Shown: positions 9,002 to 19,726, numbered from the stretch's first letter. The stretch: DNA of 64,000 nucleotides from Zygaena filipendulae (GCA_907165275.2 OU015670.1:9513501-9577500); one strand, 5' to 3'. The notes: a model not told the origin generated them from the letters alone. Made by a program: numbers and translations.

Positions 9002-9662
9002 TAGTTATTTGTGCAACAAGAGAGCAAAGTCGTTTTTTGCTGCGAGTGCTGATTTTAAATCCTGAGTGTGGCGAGGGATTCAAAGGCACGAGATGCAAAA
9101 AACTTTGCTCTCGTGTAACACACATAACTTATCACTTCAGTAGTTCAAACATGTAGGTTTTGCTGCCTGAAATCAGTGAGCAAAATGCGATTTTGCTCAC
9201 TGAGTGAGATAAAGTAACTTTTTAATTTTTGTTTTCAGAAAACCGCGAATATCTTATTCAGCCTTGGGTTAGTCATACAATTCGAAACATTTACACTCTA
9301 TATTCTTTCCCGCCATTAGAAAGAGAGAGAGACAAAGACCAGCCCTTTCGAAGTTCCGATTTTGAATTCGACCTCAAAGACAAACACGTTCAGAAATTTG
9401 TACTAACTAAAGAAATTTAGCAAAAAGATAATTATGTCTTTTAATGTAATTTATTGAATTTTTAACTTATTAAACTGATATTTAACCTGTAAATAACTAT
9501 TATCTCCTAAAGTGTTCTCGCTGCTGAAGTGAAAAGTTATGTGTGTTACACGAGAGCAAAGTTTTTTGCATCTCGTGCCTTTGAATCCCTCGCCACACTC
9601 AGGATTCAAAATCAGCACTCGCAGCAAAAAATGACTTTGCTCTCTTGTTGCACAAATAACTA
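9002..9662. mobile_element. DNA-transposon-like element with ~140 bp TIRs and an internal exon-like ORF
   Basis: The arms 9002-9140 and 9524-9662 are inverted copies over ~140 bp with few differences (AACAAGAGAGCAAAGTCGTT outward, CACGAGAGCAAAGTTTTTTG inward). The 383 bp between them is single-copy in this window and includes an exon-like reading frame after a good splice acceptor. The arms resemble a MITE; the core may be captured host DNA or the last exon of a decayed transposase. Confidence 0.65.
9239..9420 (+). CDS. Exon-like frame inside the TIR element; last exon of an unknown gene or captured fragment
   Basis: It follows a strong acceptor (TTTTTGTTTTCAG) and stays open for 60 residues (NREYLIQPWVSHTIRNI at the start) to a TAG. 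The protein has mixed hydrophobic and charged composition, unlike random AT-rich translation. I do not recognise it. No partner exon with a matching phase was found within the element. It may be a gene piece carried by the element, or a fortuitous frame. Confidence 0.3.
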
Positions 9663-9689
9663 TTTCTGCCCGTCTATCTGTTCACTATA

Positions 9690-9806
9690 CTGAACGGATC
9701 GTCACGCAGTTTTCACAGGCTAATTGTTTCATTTAAATCGGATTTTGGGGAAAAAGATGCTATATAAAAGCGGTTTATGCTGGTGAAACTGCGGGGCACA
9801 ACTAGT
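9690..9806 (+). mobile_element. Helitron-like 3' half
   Basis: GAACGGATCGTCACGCAGTT, then GGTGAAACTGCGGGGCACAA and CTAGT. This belongs to the larger-bodied subfamily also seen at 12220-12522, 39583-39892 and 46012-46312. The 5' end is absent. Confidence 0.6.
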
Positions 9807-10019
9807 GAGCAATAAAGAGGTATGTTCACTTACGCACAACGCCAAAGTTGTTATCAACAATGAAACCTTCATTGTTATTTATATTTCAATAAAATATATC
9901 TAACGACTCGTAGCAATGTGCACCTCGTGCGGAGTCTTCTGGACAACTGTTCAAACTATGTATGTGTAAAAACCATGTTGCTTATACTATTTAGGAAGTT
10001 ATTCGTATTGTAACTGTAA

Positions 10020-10628
10020 TAGTACATTGTTATCCTAGGGGTGAAAGTAACTTATTTAGTCCCGAGACGGGGTTTGGCGCCCGAGCGTAGCGAGGGAGCC
10101 AATAGATCGAGGGACTAAATAAGTCTTTCTCCCGAGGGTAACACTGTGCTTTTCATTACGAATGCAAGGAAAGTCAAAATAAAAATAGGAATTAGCTAAA
10201 GAAAAAATGAGTGAAGATCGGATAGTCGCTTGACACTTTCCCACCTATTTCTTTTTCTTTGGCCGGCTAGCTATTCAGCCAGTATTTTTTATTTACATTG
10301 TGGCGACCTAAAAAAAATATTTTCTTTAATTATTAAGTATTAATTAAAGAAAATAAAAAAATATAAATAGGAATTAGCTTAAGAAAATGTTAGTGAATTT
10401 TATTTTAATTAATACCTACTTAAACTTTACGTTATTTCAATTTTACATCACGCTGGCTGTATAGAAAGTTGAAACATGGTTCAATAGAAATGTGAAAATA
10501 GACCTAGTTTTTTTTTAATAATTTGACAGTTGTCAGTTGAAAGCGATTCTCCCTAGGGCTGAAAAGGGTTACTTTCAACCCGCTTCTCAGGCAACTTCAG
10601 ACCTACTTTCCGAGTATGAGTAATGAAA
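10020..10628 (-). repeat. ~600 bp CATTACTCAT...GTACTA repeat, copy 3
   Basis: Full-length inverse copy with an intact inner hairpin, although one stem base differs (GAGGGAGCC). The 62-codon frame at its edge is shared with the copy at 43688-44295 simply because the two repeats are nearly identical; it is not evidence of a gene. Confidence 0.85.
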
Positions 10629-10695
10629 AAATATTATCTAATTTATTTTAAAACGCAAACTAAACAGGGTAATGATGTTTGTACCAAATTTAATC

Positions 10696-11222
10696 AATAG
10701 GCGATAATCCTAAATTTCGGTTTTGAGTCCATCTTGTAGATTAATAAAAAACATTGGACACAATTTTTTTTTTTGTTTTTTTTTGTGCTTAATCAAAAAA
10801 TAACGGAGACATTACGTTGAGTCAAAATGTCGCGTGACGTCATAAGTGATACGTGGTTTATACCTATATACATATTACCTATAACTTTAAAGCGTTTTAT
10901 CAAGTAACTAGTTGTGCTCCGCGGTTTCACCCGCTTTAATTTCAGAAATCCTGCTGGAATTCCGGGATAAAAAGTACCCTATCTGATGTGTAAGCTATAT
11001 TATTGTAAAGTTTCATTTAAATCCATTCAGTAGTTTTTGCGTGAAAGAGTAACAAACATCCATCCATCCATACATACATACTTACAAACTTTCGCGTTTA
11101 TAATACATATTAGTAGGATTTTATAATAATCCAAAAAGGAAAAAATACCTGTCTATTATCTTTTTATTATCTAACTGACGGCCTAAATAAAATTTTGAAT
11201 TTCATACTTAGAATTATCCCTT
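10696..11222. mobile_element. AATAGG-ended MITE interrupted by a Helitron
   Basis: The left end AATAGGCGATAATCC is followed by a TTTGAGTCCATCTTGTAGAT block. The right end has CTAACTGACGGCCTAAATAA and ...GAATTATCCC. The centre keeps GCGTGACGTCATAAGTG. The copy is split at about 10906 by an inverse Helitron. Confidence 0.65.
10907..11119 (-). mobile_element. Helitron-like element nested in a MITE
   Basis: Starts ACTAGTTGTGCTCCGCGGTT, has CCGGGATAAAAAGTACCCTA and GTGAAAGAGTAACAAACATC, and ends TTATAATACATATTAGTA. MITE sequence resumes on the right, so the Helitron is the younger insertion. Confidence 0.7.
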
Positions 11223-11554
11223 GTTCGCTATAAACCCAAAAAATATGGAACGGATTTCAATTTTCATGCCGTTTTCACCAATAGAGAGAGTGATTCATGA
11301 GTAAGGTTTAGGTATTAGCTAATTTGTTAGGGTTTTGTGCAAATTGGTTGGAATAAAATATGTCTGAACAGAAAAAACATTTTTTTAGAAACTTAAAAAA
11401 AAAATATTCAGATGCGCTAAAAAGAATAAACCATGCATTAATTGTCATCCAAACTAGACGTGTAAGCAGGTACCTATACAAAATTTCAGCTCAGTCGGTT
11501 GAAGATTGAGTTGCAAGATTCCACCCGTGCAAACATAAAACACTTACCGCCGCA
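11223..11554. other. Unannotated stretch with Helitron-internal sequence
   Basis: GCCGTTTTCACCAATAGAGA and GTGATTCATGAGTAAGG also occur near 28755-28795 and 38098-38150, next to Helitron copies, so part of this is Helitron-associated filler. No gene is seen. Confidence 0.4.
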
Positions 11555-11555
11555 C

Positions 11556-11786
11556 TCAGAGTCGACTTTAATGATTACTTAGTTAAGTATAGATTTTTAA
11601 AACAAAACTGCCGCAATCAGACAAGTTTAATAAATTAATGTTAATTGGCATTTAACTAATTAAGTTACATCTCATTAAATGTCAATTAACATTAATTTAC
11701 TGAACGTCTCTGATTGCGGCAGTTTTGTTTTAAAAATCTATACTTAACTAAGTAATCATTAAAGTCGACTCTGAGTACGTTATAGT
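11556..11786. mobile_element. Foldback MITE with ~105 bp arms
   Basis: The arms CGCCGCACTCAGAGTCGACT... and its inverse are almost perfect for about 105 bp, meeting around a TTAATTAAG core. A second near-identical copy is at 49226-49465. The whole would form one long hairpin. Confidence 0.8.
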
Positions 11787-11879
11787 TACATGCATATTGC
11801 ATACATTGCAAAGTTAAATAGATACTTAAAAGCTTTTAAAAACAAACAAACGTGGAACGGCGCCACATATTCTGACTAA

Positions 11880-12012
11880 AGTGTAGAGTTTGAGAAGTTA
11901 GGCCTTGTAGAGTTAGGGTGTGTAGAGTTAGAGCTTGGCTCTACATGAGATCTGATAACTTTTTGACAGTGCCCGTCATATGGACTCGTCTTGGCATCAT
12001 TTTACATGAATA
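11880..12012. repeat. Decayed copy of the 3498-3670 hairpin element
   Basis: The right arm (GCCCGTCATATGGACTCGTC, TTGGCATCATTTTACATGAA) matches the element at 3498-3670. The left arm is eroded. Confidence 0.55.
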
Positions 12013-12085
12013 TGTATTGGGATTAAGTAAATCATTATATTAAAGTAATGTAGCATTATAATGGTGAAAGAATTTTAGAAATCTG

Positions 12086-12522
12086 TCGAAGAGTTTTTGA
12101 GTTAAATCATAACAAACATACAAACGAAAATACAAATCTTTCCTCTTTATAATATTAACTAGCTGTGCCCTGCGGTTTCACCCGCGTAATTTTCGGAATT
12201 CCCACAGGAACAATCTATACTATAATAAAAGAGTAGAATCCGCGATTCTGTACATTGAATATTTTTAACAAAAACTGACAGGGAGCGATAAAAGAAGAGT
12301 AACCAACCACAAAAAAAGGGTTTTTAAAAATCTTTTCTGTCTGTCTGTCTGTTCGCGATAATCTCCGAATCTACTGAACGGATTGTCATGCAATTTTCAC
12401 AGGTAGATTAAGCTTAGCCTGGAGCTACATATAGGCTTTGTTTCATTGAAATCGGGTGTCGGGAAAAAAAAATTGCCGTATAAAAACCGTTCGCGCGGGT
12501 GAAACCGCGGGGCACAGCTAGT
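12086..12522. mobile_element. Helitron cluster: three end-to-end pieces
   Basis: In order: an inverse 5' end (TTCCTCTTTATAATATTA), an inverse 3' end (CTAGCTGTGCCCTGCGGTTT to CCCACAGGAACA), and a complete forward element from TCTATACTATAATAAAAGAG to ACAGCTAG at 12522. The same three pieces with the same junctions occur inverted at 39583-40010, so the cluster was copied or moved as a unit. Confidence 0.75.
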
Positions 12523-12700
12523 TTTTTACTAAAATAAATGTACCTAACCTAAGTGTTTCCTTATAACATCAGCTATCAGCAATTTTCTATTAGTTCAATT
12601 GAATACTAGTCTACTGACGGGTTCAAAACACGGACCACTAGGCAATAGGCACTTTGACGGGGGCGGCATTTCACAGGGGGCGGTTAAAGAAAAAAAAAAC

Positions 12701-13033
12701 AATGGGCTTGTCAACCAAATTTTAATTTTTAGTCCGTCTTGTAGATTAATAAAAAATATTGGACACGTATTTTTTTCATTTTTACGTAGGTACCTAATCA
12801 AGAAATTACGGAGATACATTAAGTTGAAATGTCGTGTGACGTCACGCCGTGCTACAGTTTATAGCACGTTATGACGTCATGAGCCCCCACTCCTAAACTT
12901 TAATCCGTTTTATCTTAGTATTTCTTCAATGATTTGAAATAGCAAACAAAACTGGTCTATTTTTTTTATTAATCAACAAGACGGACTAAATAGAATTTTG
13001 ATTTTCATACCCCGGACCGGAAACAAGCCTATT
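12701..13033. mobile_element. AATRGG-ended MITE, intact (333 bp)
   Basis: Ends AATGGGCTTGTCAACC and the inverse of AATAGGCTTGTTTCC. Subterminal TTTTTAGTCCGTCTTGTAGA and GACGGACTAAATAGAATT blocks flank a core with GTGACGTCACGCC...TATGACGTCATGA, itself partly palindromic. Non-coding. Confidence 0.75.
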
Positions 13034-13590
13034 TTAACAAAAATTAAAGAAAGTTGATTTCCTTTAACGTTTCTTCTTTCAATTTTTGTTATTGTAACCA
13101 TACATATACGTATTATATCCAAGTTTGAATTAGTTTTTTTTTTACATAAATGAGTAAGTGAGTGAGGTAGTTTTTATCATGCTCCATTTTTTTTTATTCA
13201 ATATCAATTGCAAAAATAAGAGGGCGGGCTACGCCACTGCCTGGTAATTTTTGGAATGATTGGAATTCGGATTAACAATTTATTTATTTGCCGCTACATA
13301 ATATAGCGAAGGCGAAGTACAAAATAAACGGACAATTTATTGTAGCTACTAAAATGTTATTACGTGATTATTTCCTTATCTAAAACTATTTGTAGAAAAC
13401 AGACACCTTTACTTATTCATGCCACGAATGAAGCCTTTACCTAATGCTACTAGCTAGTACTTAGCTAATAGCTAGGTACCCACCTATATAAATCGATGAC
13501 ATCATAATATTGAGATCGACCACGCTCCGTTTGAGTGACCACATTTGACGTTTGATTCTGTGGTGCCATACATTAAATTTTGTAATATTT
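13034..13590. other. Unannotated stretch
   Basis: AT-rich sequence with no known repeat end and no convincing ORF; the longest frames are short and uncharacteristic. Confidence 0.4.
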
Positions 13591-13592
13591 AG

Positions 13593-13650
13593 TAGCTTTT
13601 TTCCTGTGTGTTGTACTGAAATAAATTTATTTTCTTTTCTTCTTTCCACA
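13593..13650 (+). mobile_element. LINE 3' tail
   Basis: CCTGTGTGTTGTACTGAAAT followed by AAATTTATTTTCTTTTCTTC matches the tails at 23935-24000 (+) and 41222-41275 (-). It is the terminal piece of a non-LTR element with a TTTC-rich tail. Confidence 0.5.
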
Positions 13651-13847
13651 TAGTTCCATAACAATAAAATAAAAATAAAAACACCATTTATTTCCAAAAA
13701 ACTATACAAAAAAAAACTTAAAATTCCTACGAATTAATTAATGGAGATAATTTCAGGCACCTTTTTAACTCTAGATAATTAGTAAAATACTACTGAAGTA
13801 AATTTTCAGCCTAATATATGTTTTAATTAGTGCTCGGAAAATTTGAA

Positions 13848-14265
13848 TCCTTACTATTATAAATACGAAAATGAATTTGTTTGTTTGTTACGCTTTCACG
13901 CCTCAATGGACCATCATGAAATTTAGCATACACGTTGTCAGGAGTACAGTTAAAATAACAAAGTATCGATTTAATCCAAAAGACAAAATCACTCGTAATA
14001 TTATTATTAGTTTTTGCTACCACTGATCGGTTTAATAACGGTGCCAAACCCGCGTGTGCCTGCTCATATTTTTTTCTTTTGGATTTAATCGGTATTTTGT
14101 GATTTTTTACTTTTTAGTATAGCATTTTTGTATTTTTGGAAGTCGTTTTTAATTTTTTTTTTGTTGAAATTTTGTTTACTTCTCGCTATTAAGTGAGTCG
14201 GTTCGTAATTTATCTATGTTAAAATAGCCTATTGTCAAGAAACGCAGGATACCTCGAAGTTCCCG
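13848..14265. repeat. Helitron 5' part joined to an ACCGACTT-family repeat
   Basis: From 13848, CTTACTATTATAAATACGAA and CGCTTTCACGCCTCAATGG mark a Helitron 5' half. At about 13962 it gives way to the palindromic part of the ACCGACTT repeat (CGATTTAATCCAAAAGACAA...TTGGATTTAATCGGTATTTT, TTTTTGGAAGTCG). Helitron-like GAAGTTCCCGTGGATG returns near 14255, so the ACCGACTT repeat probably inserted into a Helitron. Confidence 0.5.
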
Positions 14266-14299
14266 TGGATGGAACCGCGGTAAGAACTGATAGTATTTG

Positions 14300-15290
14300 A
14301 TAAAAAAAAAATCATACAAATTGTATATTTTATCAAAGTTACCGTCTTATGTTAGAAAACTGTGTTCAAAACATGGAAACATCGGTCCTGACAGCATACT
14401 GTAGTGACAGCTCGCTAAGTTGGCGCGATCTTAAACTAACCGATTTTTCGGTATTTCTACCGATGTGACAAAATCGTTTCTTTAATAATAATTAATTGGT
14501 TACCTACTTGTTTTATGAGGACCACCGGTATTACAAAATTAGTTTTCAGTAATGTCAAGGGATTCTCCAAATTGATTTTCTTAGCTCTGCGTCGTTTGTC
14601 CTTTCTCATTTAAATCAGTTTACTACATACAACAACCGATAAAATCAGAACGTTGACGTTGCGTCGCCGTGCCGCCATGGTAGCTGTGTGTTTCAATTTT
14701 AAGACTTTAACGGTATAGTAGGTATTAGGATACTAAAAGAAAGCACCCTCAACCAACCTCAACCTCACAAAACCCAGCGATTAGAACGGTGCGTTGTCTG
14801 TTTGTCAGTCAAAGTACTGTTTTATGTTTACCCAAAGTTATAGTAATTTTTTTTCTTTATTTTTAAGAGGCTTTTGTCTAATAGATGACGACAGCCCCAA
14901 AATTACAATATACAATAATTATTCAGTCTTACATGCTAAATAATACACAGTAACTTATAGTAACTTATAGTACAACTATAGTAGCAACTTATTTATGTAC
15001 GTGTATTAGTTTTGTGTTTGCATTTTTTGTGTACTGTGCTACATTTTCTATTTACTAAATGACAACATAAGTATTTACTTAAAATTGGGCAACGGAAGTG
15101 ATGCACATGAAATTGGCAACAAGCTTAAGAAAGGCTACCTGAAAAAAAGAAGGTGTGCCGACCTCGTCAGGAACGAAGTTCTTCACTCTTTTCCTTAAAA
15201 TAACATTTCACGTATGTAAACGTATACAAAACTTCATAATTTCCTTTGACAAAATCGCTGTAATCGGAGAATAAAACTCAAGTGTGACTT
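14300..15290. other. About 1 kb without recognised genes
   Basis: The stretch 14380-14830 looks single-copy and somewhat more GC-balanced (GACAGCTCGCTAAGTTGGCG, GTTGCGTCGCCGTGCCGCCA), but no long ORF or clear splice pattern was found. 14840-14930 has a reverse LINE-tail look (CTTTATTTTTAAGAGGCTTT). Confidence 0.35.
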
Positions 15291-15347
15291 TTTTTTGTAT
15301 ATTTATTAACACAAAGCATTTACAAAAAATTTGGTATGGTTGGTTTG

Positions 15348-15392
15348 GTATAATAGAATAAATATAATATATTTATTCTATTATAATATCCA
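15348..15392. repeat. Near-perfect AT palindrome
   Basis: ATAATAGAATAAATATA is followed directly by its inverse TATATTTATTCTATTAT, giving a hairpin or cruciform of about 18 bp per arm. It may be the fold of a small MITE or an isolated palindrome. Confidence 0.6.
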
Positions 15393-15434
15393 ATATGATA
15401 TCACTACCAATGTTACGGTGCACGGTGTATGCTT

Positions 15435-15885
15435 TGTTGGTCGTTCTTTTGAATAAATAAATAAATCGCTCGAATCACTTTCGCACACGGACTTGCAAGA
15501 TTCGCATATGAAAGCTCATTTTTTTAAGTAGCTACCTATTCGCATGCGAATCTTGCAATTCCGTGTGCGCAGAGGCGTCTTTACCTATAGTGCAGGGTGT
15601 GCGTTGCACACGGGCGCAGAAGTCCTAGGGGGCGCCGAGCGCCGCTCGCTACGAAAACTCGGTGGAAATTACTTCTTCAAAAATCTCCGAACTATAAATT
15701 TTATTATCCGCTGGGGTTTTTCAGTTTGTGATAACTTGATGTTTTACTTACTTGTACTTTATACCTATTTCATTTTAACCACGCGCTTACCTTCTAGGGG
15801 GCTAGGGTAATGTTTGCACACGGGCGCCACATGGGCTAGAGACGCCTGTGCGTTTGCGAAATGTAATTCGAACGATTCAAAAATA
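15435..15885. mobile_element. Palindromic MITE with a second MITE nested in its right arm
   Basis: Left arm: GATTT/TTCGA, then CGCACACGGACTTGCAAGAT. Right arm: GCGAATCTTGCAATTCCGTG, continuing after a gap with TGCGAAATGTAATTCGAACG. The gap is a separate element at about 15572-15849, with AGGCGTCT at one end and AGACGCCT at the other and an internal GCACACGGGCGC block near each end. Confidence 0.55.
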
Positions 15886-16504
15886 CGGTCTATGGCGTGT
15901 AACGCTTTTTCCGGCCGTGACGATTTCTGCGAATTAACACCAATTCGTGTTAAGGAATTTCGTTCCAAAAAATGTACCTAAGTACCTACCTACATAATTA
16001 TGTACCTACATATCTAGTTCTTTTTTAAGTATTATAGAAAACCTTTCTCTAATTACCATGTCATCGACTCAAATTTTTGTTTGAAACTTTATTAAACTAT
16101 TACTAAATTATTTTTAATGTTTCTAATTTAAAGAAGTATGAATCCTTACACGCATACATGATTCGAACACGTTTTTTGAAATATATCCTTTCATTTACCG
16201 ATTCACCGTACATAATACATCGTTATTTACGGGCCAGCCCTACTGATTTTCCTCACTGAATGACGTGCCGTTCGAGCGAGAGAGCGAGACCCTGTCTGAT
16301 AATTTGGCAAATGACGCGCCGCGCGCGTAAGCAAAAAAGATTGTGCGCGCGAGCAGTGGCGTGGTCGACGCGATAGGTGCAGGCCTTCTCTCTCCCACCA
16401 TCTCAATCGTATAATACATAATAATTAATAAGTGGACACTGGACACTGGCCTTAGTTGTTTCTCCATTTGAAAAATTGTTATAAACATTAGCACTGCCTG
16501 GATC

Positions 16505-16764
16505 AGTGTTTACTGGTGATGAGTGATCGTTCGTCGTGAGTGCGATAATCGGTGTTTACGAACTACGTTCCGAATGTTGATGTTGATGAAATCTGACGGA
16601 GCTGGTTCATCAAACTGTTTAATGCTGTGAAAGTATTCGACCGTATCCAGTGTTTGCGAATTAATTGCAAAAAAAAAAAACAACCTCGCCGATACTCGCG
16701 CGACAGGTTTGTCATTGTGTTGCTACATTTCTAATTTTAGACTGCGCTCACATTATTAATATAG
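16505..16764 (+). promoter_or_regulatory. Candidate core promoter and non-coding first exon of the IkappaB-like gene
   Basis: A TCAGT initiator sits at 16503-16507, with the A at 16505 as +1. CGTCG at +28 to +32 matches four of five positions of the arthropod DPE. No TATA box precedes it. The ~250 bp upstream is CpG-rich (GCGCGCCGCGCGCGTAAGC region), unlike the rest of the window. The segment has no useful ORF and ends ATATAG followed by GTAAGG, a good donor. The next good acceptor with a coding start on this strand is at 34554/34555, so this may be exon 1 with a ~17.8 kb intron. The link is inference; RNA data would decide. Confidence 0.4.
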
Positions 16765-16859
16765 GTAAGGGTCACTTGATTATTATTTTAATTGTGTTAA
16801 TATTTGGGTTTGCCCAGTTCAGTTCGTTTTGCGAATTCTTGTAGTTATTTATGTAATCA

Positions 16860-17420
16860 CTAGCTGACCTCCGCCGTTTCACCCGCGGTGATTTCGGAGT
16901 TCCCGCGGAAATTCCGAGATAAAAGTACCCTATGTCACTATGTCACTTAAAATCACTTTAGCTTCCTATAAGTGAAAGAATTTTCAAAATTAGTTCAGTA
17001 GATCCAGAGATTATAACCTTTCAAACTCCGGAGTTCCCCCGGGAATTCCGGGATAAAGTATTATGTCCCTCAGAATCACTGTAGCTTCCTATAAATGAAA
17101 GAATTTTCAAAATCGGTTCAGTAGATCCAGAGATTAGCTGTTCCCCGTAGTTTTACCCGCGGGAAATTCGGAGTTCCCGTGGGAATTCCGGAATAAAAGT
17201 ACCCTTTGACACTCAGGATCACTGAAGCTTCCTATAAGTGAAAGATATTTCAAAATCGGTTCAGTAGATCCAGAGATAGCTGTTCCCCTGTGGTTTTACC
17301 CGCGGGAAATTTGGAGTTCCCGTGAGAATTCCGGACCGAAATCGGTCCAGTAGTTTTTGAGTTAAGTAAATCGTAACAAACAAAAAATCTAATTTTTCCT
17401 CTTTATAATATTAGTATAGA
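16860..17420 (-). mobile_element. Helitron with tandemly amplified 3' region
   Basis: Clean ends: CTAG at 16860 and TCTATACTAATATTATAA (inverse) ending at 17420, between A and T as Helitrons require. Inside, the GGAGTTCCCG block occurs four times at 16897, 17030, 17170 and 17313, 133-143 bp apart. Each comes with a TTCCTATAARTGAAAGA-type neighbour except the last, so the 3' region has been amplified in place. Confidence 0.75.
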
Positions 17421-17631
17421 TATAAGTTTAGCCAACTTCGAGTGTGTATATTAATATCGTATCGTAAATTCTTCTAAACCTCTTAACATTTTTTTGGCGA
17501 CACGAAAATAAATGACGGAATCTGAAGGTTCACTGGTAGAGACGGCCACTGTGACATTAAGTCCGCCTTTTGTCCCGTGATGTGCGTAAAGTTTAAATAT
17601 CGCTTTCTTCGATTCCCGCCAAAAACTCCTT

Positions 17632-17690
17632 GATTGAGTGTTATAGTCATCCTTACTTATCCTTACAATATCCTTATAATCCTTATAATA
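17632..17690 (+). repeat. ATCCTTA short tandem repeat
   Basis: Repeated TCCTTA units (TCCTTACTTATCCTTACAAT, TCCTTATAATCCTTATAATA). A related palindrome CCTTATAAGGATATCC lies near 18009-18028. Confidence 0.5.
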
Positions 17691-17898
17691 TCCTTAGATA
17701 CTATTATAAAATGTGAAAGTGGGTTTGATTGTGTTTGTTTGTTTGTTAGGTACGCCGTAACAGCTCAACCGATCGTCGCGAAATTTGGCATATACCTACG
17801 TCGTCAGGGATACAGAGAAAGACATAGGGTACTTTTTGTCCCGGAATTCCCGCGGGATGTCCGAAATTACCGCGGGTGAAACCGCGGGAACAGCTAGT
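17690..17898 (+). mobile_element. Helitron-like element
   Basis: The 5' side is ACTATTATAAAATGTGAAAG; the 3' side is ACCGCGGGTGAAACCGCGGG then AACAGCTAGT. The full body includes CGTCAGGGATACAGAGAAAG. Confidence 0.7.
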
Positions 17899-18055
17899 TG
17901 ACATCAAACGTATTGAAACATCAACAATGAGTCAACAACTCAATAACAATGCTACTTATTATATTATTGAAGCAAACTATGATTGCAACTTTATTTTGAC
18001 ATCCTTATATCCTTATAAGGATATCCAAATAAAGTTAATAAGTCTATTCTACACA

Positions 18056-18655
18056 AATAGTCCATTGAAATGTTACAATTTAAGGATTGCATTTAGTAGA
18101 GGACGCAATTTTAGCTTAACCTCAAGTTTGTGGGGTCGCCAACCTTGTCCCCCGGCCGCCATCTTGGAAAAAGGAAGGGGTGAAAACATTTTTTCGCGAT
18201 ATCTCGGAAACTATGCGTCTTACAAAAAAATTGCAAAGTGGTAATTTGTAACAAATTGTTTTGCCTACAAATATGTTTATATAACTTTTTGCCCTAAATT
18301 AAAATTTAAAGAAGTTATAAGCAAAAAAGTGAGAAATTTTTATAAAAATTTTCATTTTTGTCTATAACTGTTTTTTTATAAATTTTACAAAAAAATACCT
18401 CAGACCAATCTTGTAGATGATCTTTTGAGGAAAGAGTTAGGAATGAATAAGTAAAGTTGTGCGAATTTAACAAAAATTTTGTAAAAATATATTTACGATA
18501 AAAAAAAATCTTTTTGACCGAATTCTCATGAGCATTGACGAATTGAGGTTAAGCTTCCATTGACCCACACCCAAAATAAAACCACCACATGTCCCAAAAA
18601 TAAAATTGCGTCCTCTAACAAATGCAAAGCTCATGTAACATTTCAATGGACTAAA
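18056..18655. mobile_element. ~600 bp TIR element (AGTCCATTGAAATGTTAC ends)
   Basis: The left end AGTCCATTGAAATGTTAC and right end GTAACATTTCAATGGACT are perfectly inverted. Inner blocks GAGGACGCAATTTTA and TTAACCTCAA are also inverted, with an insertion on the right side. No transposase frame is visible, so it is probably non-autonomous. Confidence 0.65.
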
Positions 18656-18839
18656 AATGACACTCGATTTTCTACCTAGACCAAACAAATTGCAAATGTT
18701 AGCTTTTTTTTTTAATTACCTGCCTACGAAAATCGCTGATGGTAAAAAAACAAATTCATGGTCATTAAAAAAAAAATTACGTAATTACAAAAATATATTT
18801 AAAATCACTTCAATTCTTATAAAGAGGAGATTAATTATT

Positions 18840-19350
18840 TTTTTCGTTAATATTTTCTTTATTTCTCGCTTTTAAGTGAGTCGATTTGTTAAACTTATCT
18901 AAATTACAATAGCTTAATGTCAACTGCTCATCACCTTTTACAAAATATTGCTTTTTCCGATGCAGGGACGTTAATTGTTGAGGAGTTCTCCTGGTAGGTA
19001 CATCGCCATCAGTTCCACTTCGCAATATACATTGTGACGAGCATAAATTGTTCATAAACCATAGTAAAGTTAACGAATCGGAACCCGTGAAATACCTAGA
19101 CATTATTGAGTACTAACCTAGTTCCGATGATCATCTGTGGTCTTCATCATCAGTTCCACTTCTCCAAGATCCCGATTTGGTGAAAATGTGACCAACTTGA
19201 AAGTATAATTATATATATGTCTTATACCCTTTCAAATTAAAAAAATCCCCAAATCGGTCTAACCGTTTTAAGAGTAATCGGTGAACATATAAAACCATAA
19301 CAAAAACATACAGTCGAACATAGAAACTTCTCCTTTTTGGAAGTCGGTTA
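18840..19350. repeat. ACCGACTT-family repeat fragment
   Basis: TTTCTCGCTTTTAAGTGAGT, ACTGCTCATCACCTTTTACA, GGACGTTAATTGTTGAGGAG and the end TTTTTGGAAGTCGGTTAAAA match the long copies at 52797-54070 and 56908-57895, without the palindromic head. Confidence 0.7.
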
Positions 19351-19726
19351 AAAAAAGGAAAGTTTTAAATTAATTGTGATTCGATTTGCGTTGCAGTTGT
19401 CTCTTTCGTACTCTGTACGGGAAAGTTAGAGGAAGGGTGACAGCGACAGACCTCAATTTTAATCTTATACGAACTATAAAAAAATTAAAAATAAACTGAC
19501 ATTAAAAAACACAAAAATACACTACCTACTTAGGTACATTAAAAACCATTATCAAGTAGGTATCTGTCTTGGAGATAAAATCTGCATTTTGTTATTTTTT
19601 TGCTTTTTTCAGTGTATTTTTGTACCTAGTGCATTTTTTGTTCTTTTGCAGTTAGTTGGCTGGTTTATTTTTGTTTTGTTATACTTACCTATTTTTTTTT
19701 TTTAATAATTTCGCAAGAATCTTTTA
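19351..19726. other. Unannotated AT-rich stretch
   Basis: No gene or clear repeat boundary; a CTGTACGGGAAAGTTAGAGG segment near 19417 looks non-repetitive. Confidence 0.35.
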
